From an uncultured Syntrophobacterales bacterium (lineage in GTDB: Bacteria; Desulfobacterota; Syntrophia; Syntrophales; UBA5619): 64,000 nt of DNA. The notes beneath the pieces are model-generated. The model worked only from the letters and a program-made list of their open reading frames with translations. It searched no databases and had not been told where the DNA came from. The stretch lies in contig CAIYSL010000061.1 in NCBI GenBank assembly GCA_903928915.1, positions 39,859 to 103,858 on the forward strand, written 5' to 3'. The number at the start of each line of letters is the position of its first letter. Position 1 is the stretch's first letter. Below, piece by piece: positions 25,778 to 34,659 of this stretch. Both the position numbers and the translations under genes were made by a program.

Positions 25778-28700
25778 TCAGGGCCGGTCGAGGGCCTCGC
25801 GCACCTTCCCGGTGAGGGCCTTCACCGAGAAGGGCTTCTGGAGGAAGTCGATGCCTTCGTCCAACACGCCGCGGTGGGCGATCACGTTGGCCGTGTACCC
25901 GGACATGAAGACGGTCTTCATCGCCGGGCGGAGCGGGCGCAGCCGCTCCTGCAGCTCCCGGCCGTTCATCTCCGGCAGGACCACGTCGGTGAGCAGCAGG
26001 TGGATCTCGCCGGGGTGGCTCCCGGCAAGGGCGATGGCCTCGCCCGGCGTCCGCGCCGTCAGGACCGTGTAGCCCTTCTCCGTGAGGGTCGTCTGCGCGA
26101 TCTCGAGGAGCGACGCTTCGTCCTCCACGACCAGGATCGTCTCGGTCCCCGTCGGAGGCTTCGCCGCCCCTCCGGCCGGATCCCGCACCGCCGCGGCGGC
26201 ATGCCGGGGCAGGTAGACCTTGAAGGTCGTCCCCTGGCCCGGTTCGCTGTACACGTTGATGAACCCGTTGTTCTGCTTGACGATCCCGTACACGGTGGCC
26301 AGCCCCAGCCCGGTGCCCCGGCCCAGCTCCTTGGTGGTGAAGAAGGGGTCGAACAGGTGTTCGATGATCTCCGGCCCCATGCCGGAACCGGTGTCGGAGA
26401 CCGCCAGGAGCACGAATTGCCCCGGCACGGTCCCGTCATGCTCCAGGCAGTAGGACTCGTCGAACGGCACGTTGGCCGTCTCCAGGGTGACGGTTCCCAC
26501 CCCCCCGATGGCGTCGCGGCTGTTGGCCACCAGGTTCACCAGGATCTGGTGGATCTGCGTGACGTCCATCCGGACGCTCCCGAGGTTCTTTGCCGGCACC
26601 CAGTGAAGCGCGATCTCCTCTCCGATCAGCCTGCGGAGCATCCGGATCATCCCCTGGACCGTATCGTTCAGGTCGAGGACCTGCGGGTTGATCGTCTGCT
26701 TCCGGGCAAAGGCCAACAGCTGTCCGACGATCTCCGCCGAGCGGCCGCCCGCCGCGATGATCTCCTGAAGGTGCCGGTGGACCCGCTCGCCGGGGTTGAC
26801 CCGGTCCAATGCCGCCTCGGCATTGCCGATGATGATCCCGAGCATGTTGTTGAAATCGTGCGCCACGCCGCCGGCAAGCCGCCCGATCGACTCCATCTTC
26901 TGGGCCTGCCTAAGCTGCGCCTGCAGTTTCTCCTTCTCCTCCTCCTGCCGCTTGCGCTCGGTCACGTCCCAGACCGTCGAGATCATCAATTGCCGGTCCG
27001 GGACCGGGATGTTCCGGGCGGTTATGTACCGCGTCTCCTCGCCCGCACGGGTCAGCGGGATGTCCGTCCAGTGCATCCGCGCCGGGTCGCCGCTGGCGCA
27101 ATCGTCGAGCACCCGGTTCCTGATCTCCTCCCGGAACTCAGGGTCCTCGTACACGTCGTCCCAGAAGGCGTCCGGGTCGGCGAGCCGCTCGCGGGTCGTC
27201 CGGTAGAACCGGGGGAAGTTGTCGTTCATGTACTCGGCCACGGCGGGATTCACCGAGTTGACGGCGACCCCGATGGGAAGGTTGTCCAGGACCGCCTTGA
27301 TGAAGGCCTCGCGATTCCTGACCGCCTCCTCGGTGGCCTTGCGCTCGGTGATGTCCTCGAACACGGTGGCGAACTGTCCCTTGCCCGGCGAGAAGACGGA
27401 AATCAGGAAGCTCTTTGCCATGGGGGCGAAGGTCGTCTCGAAGATCGTCGGTTCCCCCGTGAGGGCGACTGCGGCGTAGACGTCGAGAAAGGGCGCAGTT
27501 TCGGTTCCGTACAGCTCCGACGCCCGGCGTCCGATGGCCTGCTCCCGGCTGAGGCCGGTGATCTTCTCATAGGCGCGGTTCACGTCGAGGATGACGTAAT
27601 CGACCGGGGTCCCGGCTTCGTCGAGGCAGATCTGATGGATGGCCATTCCCTCGTTCATCGACAGGAACAGGGAGCGGAACCGTGCCTGGCTCTCGCGGAG
27701 GTCCTCCTCCATGCGCCGATGCTCGGTCGTGTCGATGATGAACCCTTCCAGCCCGACCACCTTCCCGTCGCGGACGATCGGGTTTGCCGAGAAGCTGTGG
27801 TGCCCGGTGGATCCGTCCCGGCAGCGGCGGGTGAATTCGCCCGCCGGGATGGGGCTGCCGTTCAGCAGGCTTTCGACCGTTCGCTGCGCCTTCTCGAGAT
27901 CGTCTTCGATCTGGGTGGTGGCAAAGTGCTTGCCGATGATCTCGTCGGCAGACTCGTAGTTGTGCAGGCGGAGCCAGGCCCGGTTCACGACCCGGAAACG
28001 GCCCTCCCTGTCGATGGAGAAATACCCCGCCTCGGTGTTCTCCACCGCCCTGCGGAACCGCTCCTCGCTCTCGCGCAGTTCCTCCTCCGCCCTCCGGCGT
28101 TTTCGCTCCTCCCGGACGATTCCCCAGGATGTCATCGCATGATAGGATAAGGCGAGGCTGCCCGCCAGGAGGATCAGGATCACGCCGATCAGCTTGTTCC
28201 GGAAACCCTGGATGGAGGCGATGACCTCGTCCTCCGAAGTGGCAACGACGATCGACCAGAAGCTGTCGGCGATCCGCGCCGGGAGATACACCGCGTGCTT
28301 CTTGACCACCTCCGCCTTGTGGTCGCGGATTTGGTCGAACAGATAGGTCGTGGTTCCCTGGTTCCCCTTCACCATCTCCCGGGCCATGGCGACGATGGTG
28401 GGAAAATCCCGGCAGTTGTCGAAGACCGAATTCCCCGCGTGCCCGGGCACGGGACAGTACAGCTCTATCCCGTCCCGGTCGATCATCCAGGCGTATCCCG
28501 CGCCGCCGACGGCGATGTCCTCCAGGAACGACTTCGAGATGGCCCCGAAGTCCAGGATGACTGCGAGCGTTCCCCGGTACTCTTTTTTGTCGAACACCGG
28601 CACGTGCAGCGTCACGGCCCGGAATCCCTGGACCGTGGTGAACACGCCGCTCAGGACCGGGCGGTGCGTCCGCATGATCTCCCGGATGTGCCGCTGATCC

Positions 28701-29062
28701 GATATGTCGGCGCCGACGTGGGTCGTGCCGTGGGGAAGCGTGTACAGAATCCGCCCCTCCCGGTCGACCCGGGTGATGCCCTTGATGTCCTGCGGGCGGC
28801 TCCGGAGGATGAACTCCATCTGCCGCTTCCCCTCGTCGTCGAGGCGGATGAGGGAGCGCCGCTGGCCGGCGTTGGCAAGGAGGCTGGTCCAGTGGGCGAA
28901 GAAGGCCTCGATCCCCTTGGCCGCCTGTTTCGCGTGGATCGTCTGGCGCGCGTTGAGGTCGGCGATGGCCATCTCCTTGGCATCCTGGTAGAAGGTGTGG
29001 AACAGCAACAGGCAGACGGCGATCCAGAGCGACAGGGCGAGGAATATGTATGCGCGTTTCAT
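25778..29062 (-). CDS. PAS-domain hybrid sensor histidine kinase with C-terminal receiver
   Basis: Membrane sensor of 1094 residues. TM1 (about 5-22) and a second TM (about 293-312) flank a periplasmic dCache-like domain (RHIREIMRTHRPVLSGVF, AVGGAGYAWMIDRDG). Cytoplasmic PAS/PAC modules follow (three are discernible, starting near ERFRRAVENTEAGYFSI, ARFRSLFLSMNEG and AFIKAVLDNLPIG). Next come HisKA with GGVAHDFNNMLGIIIGN (phospho-His), an ATPase domain (DTGSGM, GRGTGLGLATVYGIV) and a receiver with phospho-acceptor Asp in LLLTDVVLPEMNG. The ligand is unknown. No partner regulator gene is adjacent; TRAP transporter genes lie upstream on the same strand. Confidence 0.9.
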   Translation of the reverse strand: MKRAYIFLALSLWIAVCLLLFHTFYQDAKEMAIADLNARQTIHAKQAAKGIEAFFAHWTSLLANAGQRRSLIRLDDEGKRQMEFILRSRPQDIKGITRVDREGRILYTLPHGTTHVGADISDQRHIREIMRTHRPVLSGVFTTVQGFRAVTLHVPVFDKKEYRGTLAVILDFGAISKSFLEDIAVGGAGYAWMIDRDGIELYCPVPGHAGNSVFDNCRDFPTIVAMAREMVKGNQGTTTYLFDQIRDHKAEVVKKHAVYLPARIADSFWSIVVATSEDEVIASIQGFRNKLIGVILILLAGSLALSYHAMTSWGIVREERKRRRAEEELRESEERFRRAVENTEAGYFSIDREGRFRVVNRAWLRLHNYESADEIIGKHFATTQIEDDLEKAQRTVESLLNGSPIPAGEFTRRCRDGSTGHHSFSANPIVRDGKVVGLEGFIIDTTEHRRMEEDLRESQARFRSLFLSMNEGMAIHQICLDEAGTPVDYVILDVNRAYEKITGLSREQAIGRRASELYGTETAPFLDVYAAVALTGEPTIFETTFAPMAKSFLISVFSPGKGQFATVFEDITERKATEEAVRNREAFIKAVLDNLPIGVAVNSVNPAVAEYMNDNFPRFYRTTRERLADPDAFWDDVYEDPEFREEIRNRVLDDCASGDPARMHWTDIPLTRAGEETRYITARNIPVPDRQLMISTVWDVTERKRQEEEKEKLQAQLRQAQKMESIGRLAGGVAHDFNNMLGIIIGNAEAALDRVNPGERVHRHLQEIIAAGGRSAEIVGQLLAFARKQTINPQVLDLNDTVQGMIRMLRRLIGEEIALHWVPAKNLGSVRMDVTQIHQILVNLVANSRDAIGGVGTVTLETANVPFDESYCLEHDGTVPGQFVLLAVSDTGSGMGPEIIEHLFDPFFTTKELGRGTGLGLATVYGIVKQNNGFINVYSEPGQGTTFKVYLPRHAAAAVRDPAGGAAKPPTGTETILVVEDEASLLEIAQTTLTEKGYTVLTARTPGEAIALAGSHPGEIHLLLTDVVLPEMNGRELQERLRPLRPAMKTVFMSGYTANVIAHRGVLDEGIDFLQKPFSVKALTGKVREALDRP

Positions 29063-29216
29063 GAACGTGCCTCCCGGGAATCTGCAATCAACGGCGTAGG
29101 ACGATCGGCTCGGTTTCCGAGAATGGCGCGGCGGGATACGGTAACTCTCGCCCTGGGTGGGCATGCTACCACAGTTCCGCGGGAGAGTAAACGGCTGCGC
29201 CGCCGAAGCTCAAACG

Positions 29217-29250
29217 GAGCGGGGGAGGTCCGGCCGGACCTCCCCCGCTC
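29217..29250. terminator. Perfect 34-bp palindrome between the TRAP operon and the kinase gene
   Basis: GAGCGGGGGAGGTCC and its exact complement flank a central GGCC. It lies 47 bp after the dctP stop codon on the minus strand, where a terminator is expected. The downstream U tract is only three bases, so termination efficiency is uncertain. Confidence 0.6.
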
Positions 29251-29297
29251 GCTCTTCCGATCTGCCGCAGCGAGGCGGCTGCGGGGCGCCGGGGGGC

Positions 29298-30359
29298 CTA
29301 TTTCTTCTTGGCCCGCTCCGCTTCATACTTGGTCAGGGCCGCGGTGTAGTATTCCCAGACGCCCCGGGTGGCGTTGAACCCGCTCGCTTCCTGTTTCTTC
29401 ACCATGAAGTCCTGGGCGACTTTGATGGCGTTCGTGTTGCTCTTCTGGTCCGCATCGCTCAGGTTGCGGGTGACCACGTTGTACTTGGCGTTCCACTCCT
29501 TGTAGAAGGTCTGCTCGTCGTCGAACTGCTTCTGCGCCATCTTCATGCCGTACTCCCTGCGCAGGTCGAGGAGGATCTTCTGGACGTTCGGCGGAAGCCC
29601 CTTGAAGGTCTTCAGGTTCATGAACACGCCCGAGGCGAGCGAGCCGCCCGCGTTGATCAGGTGGATGCACTTGGCGACCTCGTAGTGCTTGAACCCGTTG
29701 CTCAGCACCACGGCGCCGTCGAAGGCGGAGATCGTCCCCCGGTCCACCGCCTCGTAGATGTCGGGGTAGGGCATGAAGATCGGGTTGGCGCCGAGGGTCT
29801 CGTAGTACTTGGCCCGGGCCCCGCCGTAGGTCCGCAGGGTCTTTCCCTTCAGGTCGGCCAGCGACCCGAAGCATTTCTTGGTCATCAGCTGGGTGTGGCC
29901 GCTGATGTGGGGCATCATCTGGACGATGTTTTCCCGCTCCAGCTCGGCCTTCAGCTCCTTCTGGTTTTCCATGGTGTCGTACAGGGCCAGGACGGCGGCG
30001 ACGTAGTCGTTGCGGAAATTTCCCGGGTTGTCGGTGATCATGAACAGCGGCAGCTGGCTGGGGTGGTAGGTGCTGCTCAGCCAGGTCAGGTCGGTCATGC
30101 CCGTCTGCACGGCCTGGAGCCCGTCCTTGTGCTTGGTCAGCGATTCCATCCAGAAGGTCTTGATCTTGACCTTGCCCCCGGTCCGCTTGTCCACTTCGTT
30201 GGCCCACCAGGAGTGCATCTCCCCGTGCCAGGATTTCTCGGTCACGTAGGTGCTGTACTTCAGGGTCACCGCATCCGCGGCCATGCAGGGCGCCGCCAGC
30301 AGTGCCAGCAGGCAGGCCGCGCCCAGCGCCCATCCGATCCCGCAACTCATTCTCTTCAT
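29298..30359 (-). CDS. TRAP transporter substrate-binding protein (DctP family)
   Basis: Periplasmic solute receptor of 353 residues. A signal peptide (residues 1-27, ending CMAAD) is followed by VTLKYSTYVTEKSWHGE, LRTYGGARAKYYETLGANPIFMPYPDIYEAVDRG and FDGAVVLSNGFKHYEVAK. The arginine in the LRTYGG segment lies where the conserved carboxylate-binding Arg of the family is found, so an organic acid ligand is likely. It is the third gene of the operon after the membrane subunits, an inverted order compared with the common DctP-first layout. Confidence 0.92.
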   Translation of the reverse strand: MKRMSCGIGWALGAACLLALLAAPCMAADAVTLKYSTYVTEKSWHGEMHSWWANEVDKRTGGKVKIKTFWMESLTKHKDGLQAVQTGMTDLTWLSSTYHPSQLPLFMITDNPGNFRNDYVAAVLALYDTMENQKELKAELERENIVQMMPHISGHTQLMTKKCFGSLADLKGKTLRTYGGARAKYYETLGANPIFMPYPDIYEAVDRGTISAFDGAVVLSNGFKHYEVAKCIHLINAGGSLASGVFMNLKTFKGLPPNVQKILLDLRREYGMKMAQKQFDDEQTFYKEWNAKYNVVTRNLSDADQKSNTNAIKVAQDFMVKKQEASGFNATRGVWEYYTAALTKYEAERAKKK

Positions 30360-30393
30360 CTCTTTGCCCTCCTCCGTTGAGAAATGTGGAACA

Positions 30394-30939
30394 CTATGCC
30401 TGCATCAGGAGCTTCTCCTGATCCTCCTCCTTGATCTTGGCGTACCGACTGTTGCCCCGGGCCCTCTGGACGCACTTGACCACGTTGATTGCCAGCTGGA
30501 CCACCAGCATCGTCATCCCCAGGGCAAAGATCAGCTTGAACGGCCAGAGGGGGAACCGGTACACCCCGATCCGCATCTCCCAGATGCCCACGCTGCGGAA
30601 GGCCTCCTTCCAGGCGCCGAAGGCGAGAAACCCGAAGGTCAGCGTCCCGAGGAAATTCGCGAAGGCGTCCAGTCCGTGCTGCGCCGATGCGGAGAACCGG
30701 TCGGTCAGGAGGGCCACGTTGATGTGCCCCCCCTCCAGGGCGACGATGGCCACCCCCAGGTAGACGGAGATGACCAGGAGGCTCTCCACGGCCTCCAGCG
30801 AGCAGGGGAAGGGCATGAACAGCTTCCGGCCGACGGCGTTGAGCACCTCGATCAGCGTCATCAGCAGGAGCGGGGCGCTGATCAGGTAGATCCCCCACTT
30901 CTCCAGTTTCGTTTCGTAGAAGATGATCATCTTTTCCAT
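30394..30939 (-). CDS. TRAP transporter small membrane subunit (DctQ)
   Basis: Four-helix inner membrane protein of 181 residues paired with the large permease. Hydrophobic segments fall around residues 15-35, 50-70, 90-110 and 130-150. Typical DctQ elements are RKLFMPFPCSLEAVESLLVISVY-like sequence and FPLWPFKLIFALGM. I start it at ATG 30939 (MEKMIIFYE) with AAGGAGCG upstream; the earlier in-frame extension has no good start. A charged C-terminal tail (KIKEEDQEK) is cytoplasmic. Confidence 0.88.
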   Translation of the reverse strand: MEKMIIFYETKLEKWGIYLISAPLLLMTLIEVLNAVGRKLFMPFPCSLEAVESLLVISVYLGVAIVALEGGHINVALLTDRFSASAQHGLDAFANFLGTLTFGFLAFGAWKEAFRSVGIWEMRIGVYRFPLWPFKLIFALGMTMLVVQLAINVVKCVQRARGNSRYAKIKEEDQEKLLMQA

Positions 30940-30994
30940 AGCCGCGCTCCTTCTCCCTTTGGCCCCTGCCCGCTTTGTCCTCACCCCGCGCCGT

Positions 30995-32308
30995 CTACCG
31001 CGTCATCATCCGGGGAAGCCACAGCGACAGCTCCGGGTAGACGCAGATGATCAGCGTGATCAGGAGCATCAGCGGCAAGAACAGCATCGCGCCGGCGAAG
31101 ATGTCCGCGAGCTCCACCGACGAGCCCATCGCCCCCTTCATGACGTAGCAGTTGAGCCCCATCGGGGGGGTGATCGCCCCGAGCACCGCGATCATGCTGA
31201 TGTACACCCCGAACCAGACCAGGCTGCCGCCGTGGGCCGTGATCAGCGGCGCCACCACGGGCAGGGTGAGGATCATCATCGAGATGGCGTCCAGGAAGCA
31301 GCCCATGATGAGGTACAGGATGGTGATGACCAGCAGGACCCCCCAGAAGGGGAAGCCCATCTTGGCGACCCATTCCGTGATCGACGAGATGACCCCGGTG
31401 ACCGACAGGAAGGCGGCGAAGATCGACCCGGTCCCGAAGAGGAGAAAGATCATCGCGCTCGCCTTGGCGCTGTCGATCGTCGCCTGCTTCACCTTTTCCC
31501 AGGTGAATTTCTTCCGGTGGATCAGAAGCAGCAGCGAGCCGACCACGCCCACGGCGGCCGCCTCGTCGGGGGTGGCCCAGCCGGCGTAGATCGTCCCGAG
31601 GACCGCGCCGAACAGCACCACCACGGCCCAGAGGTTCTTCACTGCGGCCAGCTTGGCCTTCCAGGAGGTGTCGACGCCGGTGGTCTTGGGGGCCCAGGAG
31701 GGGACGAGCCAGCAGAAGATGACGATCGCCACGGCGAACACCCCGGCGTAGATGATCCCCGGGATGATGCCCGCGATCAGGAGCTGGCCGATCGAGGTCT
31801 CGGTCATCACGCCGAACACCACCATGATGATGCTCGGCGGGATCAGGACGTCGAGCCCGCCCGCCGACGCCACCACCCCCAGGGCCAGCCGCTTGTGGTA
31901 GCCGCTCTTGATCATCTCCGGGACGGCCATCTTCGAGAAGACCGCGCACTCCGCCAGGCTGGAGCCGGAGCAGGCCCCGAAGATCGCGCAGGCGTACACC
32001 GTGGCCACGGCGAGTCCCCCGGGGACCTTCCCGAACCAGGCCCGGGCCGCGTCGTAGGAATCCCGCGACAGGTCCGCGTAGTAGGCCAGGTAGCCCATCA
32101 ACAGGAACAGGGGCAGGGCGGAAAAGGTGAAGTTCGAGGTGTGGGAGTAGACCTCCAGCGGGATGAACTTGACGACCGTCTGGAGGCCGTAGACGTGCAG
32201 CAGCCCGAGGGTGCCGACGGTCCCCATCGCGTAAGCGATCGGGACCCGAAGGAAGATCAAAAGGACAAACAAAACACAACCGGAAATCCCCACGTACAAA
32301 TGATCCAT
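30995..32308 (-). CDS. TRAP transporter large permease (DctM)
   Basis: Sodium-driven permease subunit of 437 residues with about a dozen hydrophobic segments. Family features are the N-terminal FLRVPIAYAMG, the LPLFLLMGYLAYY region, CAIFGACSGSSLAECAVFSKMAVPEM, and SAGGLDVLIPPSIIMVVFG. The start is ATG 32308 behind CAGGAGAATTGC. It is the first gene of the DctM-DctQ-DctP operon, read from a promoter near 32600. The substrate is set by DctP and is unknown. Confidence 0.93.
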   Translation of the reverse strand: MDHLYVGISGCVLFVLLIFLRVPIAYAMGTVGTLGLLHVYGLQTVVKFIPLEVYSHTSNFTFSALPLFLLMGYLAYYADLSRDSYDAARAWFGKVPGGLAVATVYACAIFGACSGSSLAECAVFSKMAVPEMIKSGYHKRLALGVVASAGGLDVLIPPSIIMVVFGVMTETSIGQLLIAGIIPGIIYAGVFAVAIVIFCWLVPSWAPKTTGVDTSWKAKLAAVKNLWAVVVLFGAVLGTIYAGWATPDEAAAVGVVGSLLLLIHRKKFTWEKVKQATIDSAKASAMIFLLFGTGSIFAAFLSVTGVISSITEWVAKMGFPFWGVLLVITILYLIMGCFLDAISMMILTLPVVAPLITAHGGSLVWFGVYISMIAVLGAITPPMGLNCYVMKGAMGSSVELADIFAGAMLFLPLMLLITLIICVYPELSLWLPRMMTR

Positions 32309-32928
32309 GCAATTCTCCTGGTAGTCTTCCGGCACTGCGGCAAGCCGCTGTCCGCGGTAGGCCTAAAGACAGGGTCATCCCCGCCGACCGCGTGAGCCTG
32401 CGGTGCGGCCCGGGGCGGGATGGAGAGCTCGACCGCCGCGGGGCGGCGGGGTAAGCGATATTTCCGTTCAGGTCGAAAGAGCGTCGGGGAGGATCGGTCC
32501 CGGGGGCGATTGCATCGCCGGACGGTTACGAACGCCTCCCGGAGAGGGGTGGACGGTCTGTCCGCTGGTTGGTGCGGGTTGAGGATAGGGAAAGCGCCAC
32601 GCGATGTCAAGGGTATTTTTGAGGGCCGGATTGCCGCGTCCGAGCGGGCGATTCTCCGGCCATTTGCGGCTTGCACCGGGGTGGGGTTTGGTTTATACAA
32701 GGGGCCGTCCAGGTTGCCGTTTCGGCCCCGGAGCCGAACCCTCACACCGCGGTGAAAAAGGCAATGACACCCCCAGAGTCCCGTCGCCCAAGACGCCGGT
32801 ACGACCCCTGTCCTACGGGCCGTTCCGGTATCGACCTGTACAGCAACGACGTGGGCGGTCCCTCGCCTAGTAGGACGTATCAAGCGGAACGTTGGAGTTG
32901 ACCCGTTTTCGACAACCGCGGAGGCACT
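32309..32928. other. 620-bp intergenic region upstream of the TRAP operon
   Basis: It holds a minus-strand promoter at 32582-32610 and a leader of about 265 nt before dctM. On the plus side, a weak -10 (TATACA at 32694-32699) could serve the SGNH hydrolase gene, and a 7-bp inverted pair (GTCCTAC 32810-32816, GTAGGAC 32870-32876) lies in its leader. Open frames across this region look like GC-rich noise. I recognise no riboswitch. Confidence 0.5.
32582..32610 (-). promoter_or_regulatory. Promoter of the TRAP transporter operon
   Basis: Minus-strand TTGACA (32610-32605) and TATCCT (32587-32582) separated by 17 bp. The predicted start near 32575 leaves an unusually long untranslated leader before dctM. 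Confidence 0.6.
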
Positions 32929-33741
32929 ATGAAATCATCCAAGACCGCTGGAGTACTCGTGATGGTGATCCTGTTGACCTTCGCAACGGCCGCGTTTGCC
33001 TATGAGGCGCCCAAGGTCACGCAAACCAAACCGCCGGCCCCCCAGTCAGCCATCTTCATCGGGAACAGTTTCTTCTATTACAACAACAGCATGCACGGCC
33101 ACGTGCGCAATATCATCGGCGCGGCCGACAAGAAACAAGCTTTTCGCGGGACGTCGTTGACGATCAACGGCTCCGGGCTCGACTGGCACAACGTGGAGGC
33201 CTATTTCCAGCCGAACGGCATCGGCCGCTATTCCTTCGTGGCCGACAACAAGGTCAAGTTCAACAAGCTCGACAAGCTGTTCGATGTGGCCATCATGATG
33301 GACTGCAGCCAGTGCCCGGTCCACCCGGATTTGAAAGGCATCTTTGCGGAGTATGCAAAGAAGCACAGCGATACGGTGCGCAAGCACGGCGCCGAGCCGA
33401 TTCTCTTCATGTCCTGGGCCTACTCCGACGCACCCGAAATGACCGAACAGCTTGCCGATGCCTACGTGAAGGTCGGCAACGCAAACGACGCCCTGGTGAT
33501 CCCGGCCGGGCTGGCCTTTGCCAAGTCCATCGCGCTGCGGCCCGATCTGAATCTGTACGTGCCGGACAAGCGGCATCCGAGCCTCATGGGCACCTACCTG
33601 GCCGCCAATGTGGTATACGCGTCGCTGTTCAGGAAATCGCCCGTCGGCAACGGCTACACCGCCGGGCTGGACCCCGCCGTGGCAAAGCATCTGCAGACCG
33701 TCGCCTGGGATACGGTGAAGGATTTCTTCAAGATTCAGTAG
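32929..33741 (+). CDS. Secreted SGNH/GDSL-type hydrolase
   Basis: A 270-residue protein with a Sec signal peptide (residues 1-24, ending TAAFA). The mature N terminus holds IFIGNSFFYYNNS, where GNS corresponds to SGNH block I with the nucleophile serine, and the C-terminal part has DKRHPSLMGTYLAA, fitting block V with the catalytic Asp and His. The GSGLDWHN segment may be block III. The family includes esterases and carbohydrate deacetylases; the substrate is unknown. The nearest plus-strand promoter candidate is weak. Its codon usage is slightly more AT-rich than that of the flanking operons. Confidence 0.75.
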   Translation: MKSSKTAGVLVMVILLTFATAAFAYEAPKVTQTKPPAPQSAIFIGNSFFYYNNSMHGHVRNIIGAADKKQAFRGTSLTINGSGLDWHNVEAYFQPNGIGRYSFVADNKVKFNKLDKLFDVAIMMDCSQCPVHPDLKGIFAEYAKKHSDTVRKHGAEPILFMSWAYSDAPEMTEQLADAYVKVGNANDALVIPAGLAFAKSIALRPDLNLYVPDKRHPSLMGTYLAANVVYASLFRKSPVGNGYTAGLDPAVAKHLQTVAWDTVKDFFKIQ

Positions 33742-33789
33742 ATAATGGAATGAGCGGCCCGCATAGCACACGGCTATAAAGAATTGCCG

Positions 33790-33818
33790 TTGACATATGT
33801 TAGCAGATTTGCTAACCT
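33790..33818 (+). promoter_or_regulatory. higBA promoter with palindromic operator
   Basis: TTGACA at 33790-33795 precedes a perfect palindrome GTTAGCA-GATT-TGCTAAC (33799-33816), which covers the spacer and the presumed -10 (TAACCT at 33813-33818). The location fits autorepression by the HigA antitoxin or HigBA complex. The toxin start codon follows within 10 bp, so the transcript is nearly leaderless. Confidence 0.65.
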
Positions 33819-33825
33819 GGCAGCC

Positions 33826-34152
33826 TTGACGTATTCCATCGTCTACTTCCATACGCGGGTAAAGGCCGAGATCGAAAACTGGCCCGACGGCATATTAGCC
33901 GACTACGCGCGGATTGTAGAATTGTTGATAGAGTTTGGACCGAATCTGCGCATGCCTCATTCACGAGCTATGGGCGGCGGTCTCTTTGAATTGAGGGCTC
34001 GAGGTCAAGAAGGCATCGGACGGGCGTTTTACTGTTTTGCCATCGGTCATCGGGTGATCATTCTTCATGCGTTTGTCAAGAAGACACAGGAAACGCCGGA
34101 ACGGGAACTCAGGTTAGCCCGGAAACGGATGAGAGAGGTTCAGAATGGGTGA
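33826..34152 (+). CDS. higB: HigB-like toxin (RelE superfamily, Gp49/DUF891)
   Basis: Predicted ribosome-dependent mRNA endonuclease of 108 residues. Family features include YFHTRVKAEIENWP, LLIEFGPNLRMPHSRAMGGGLFELRARG and HAFVKKTQETPERELRLARKRM. I place the start at TTG 33826 because homologues begin MxYxIxFF; upstream in-frame codons from 33784 would run through the promoter and operator palindrome. The gene overlaps the antitoxin gene by 8 bp, toxin first, as is usual for higBA. Confidence 0.82.
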   Translation: MTYSIVYFHTRVKAEIENWPDGILADYARIVELLIEFGPNLRMPHSRAMGGGLFELRARGQEGIGRAFYCFAIGHRVIILHAFVKKTQETPERELRLARKRMREVQNG

Positions 34153-34501
34153 ATTGAAATATAGACCGGTTGCGCACGACCACGAGAAATTTCTCAAGAA
34201 TGCCCGGAAGCGCGAAGGGTTCCGGAAGGCATACGACAGCCTGGAAGAGGAGTATACCCTCATCCGCGAAATGCTTGCGGCGCGTTCAAAATCGGGGCTC
34301 ACGCAGGAGGCGGTGGCGGAGTTGATGGGAACCACAAAAAGCGCGGTTTCCCGCTTGGAATCCGCCGGAAAGCACGCGCCGTCCATGACAACCCTGAAGA
34401 AGTATGCCCGTGCTGTGGGCTGCGACCTGAAGATCGAATTCATACCAAAAGCAGGGTCATCGAAACAGGAAACCGGCAGCGCAAAGCGGCGGGCCGGTTG
34501 A
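34145..34501 (+). CDS. higA: HigA-like antitoxin (XRE family helix-turn-helix)
   Basis: A 118-residue DNA-binding antitoxin. The HTH is at residues about 50-75 (GLTQEAVAELMGTTKSAVSRLES), preceded by a toxin-neutralising N-terminal region with EKFLKNARKREGFRKAYDSLEEEY. It should repress its own promoter at the 33799-33816 palindrome. The ATG lies inside the toxin 3' end. The base composition is lower in GC than the surrounding operons, consistent with horizontal acquisition. Confidence 0.83.
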   Translation: MGELKYRPVAHDHEKFLKNARKREGFRKAYDSLEEEYTLIREMLAARSKSGLTQEAVAELMGTTKSAVSRLESAGKHAPSMTTLKKYARAVGCDLKIEFIPKAGSSKQETGSAKRRAG

Positions 34502-34593
34502 GATGCGCGGGGAGCGAACCGCACCGAAGCGTTGGGGGTTGATAATAATCTGTCCTTAGCAGAATGTTATTGCCCAACTGATAGGAGGCAATT

Positions 34594-34659
34594 ATGCGCA
34601 AGGCCTTTCTGTGCCACTCTAGCAAAGATAAGGAGGCAACAAGCGTCACTATATTCTGA
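34594..34659 (+). pseudogene. Remnant of a TIR-domain protein gene
   Basis: A good ribosome binding site (TAGGAGG) precedes ATG and a frame starting MRKAFLCHSSKDKE, which resembles the first strand and helix of bacterial TIR domains (FxSHSSKDKE). The frame ends after 21 codons at TGA 34657, and no continuation of a TIR domain is found in the other frames up to 34884. I read it as a truncated remnant beside a toxin-antitoxin pair; a genuine micropeptide is a less likely alternative. Confidence 0.4.

Noticed and set aside
32420..32755. Possible 111-residue gene in the gap upstream of the TRAP operon
   Set aside because: No ribosome binding site, no family features, and it overlaps the predicted dctM promoter region in the opposite direction.
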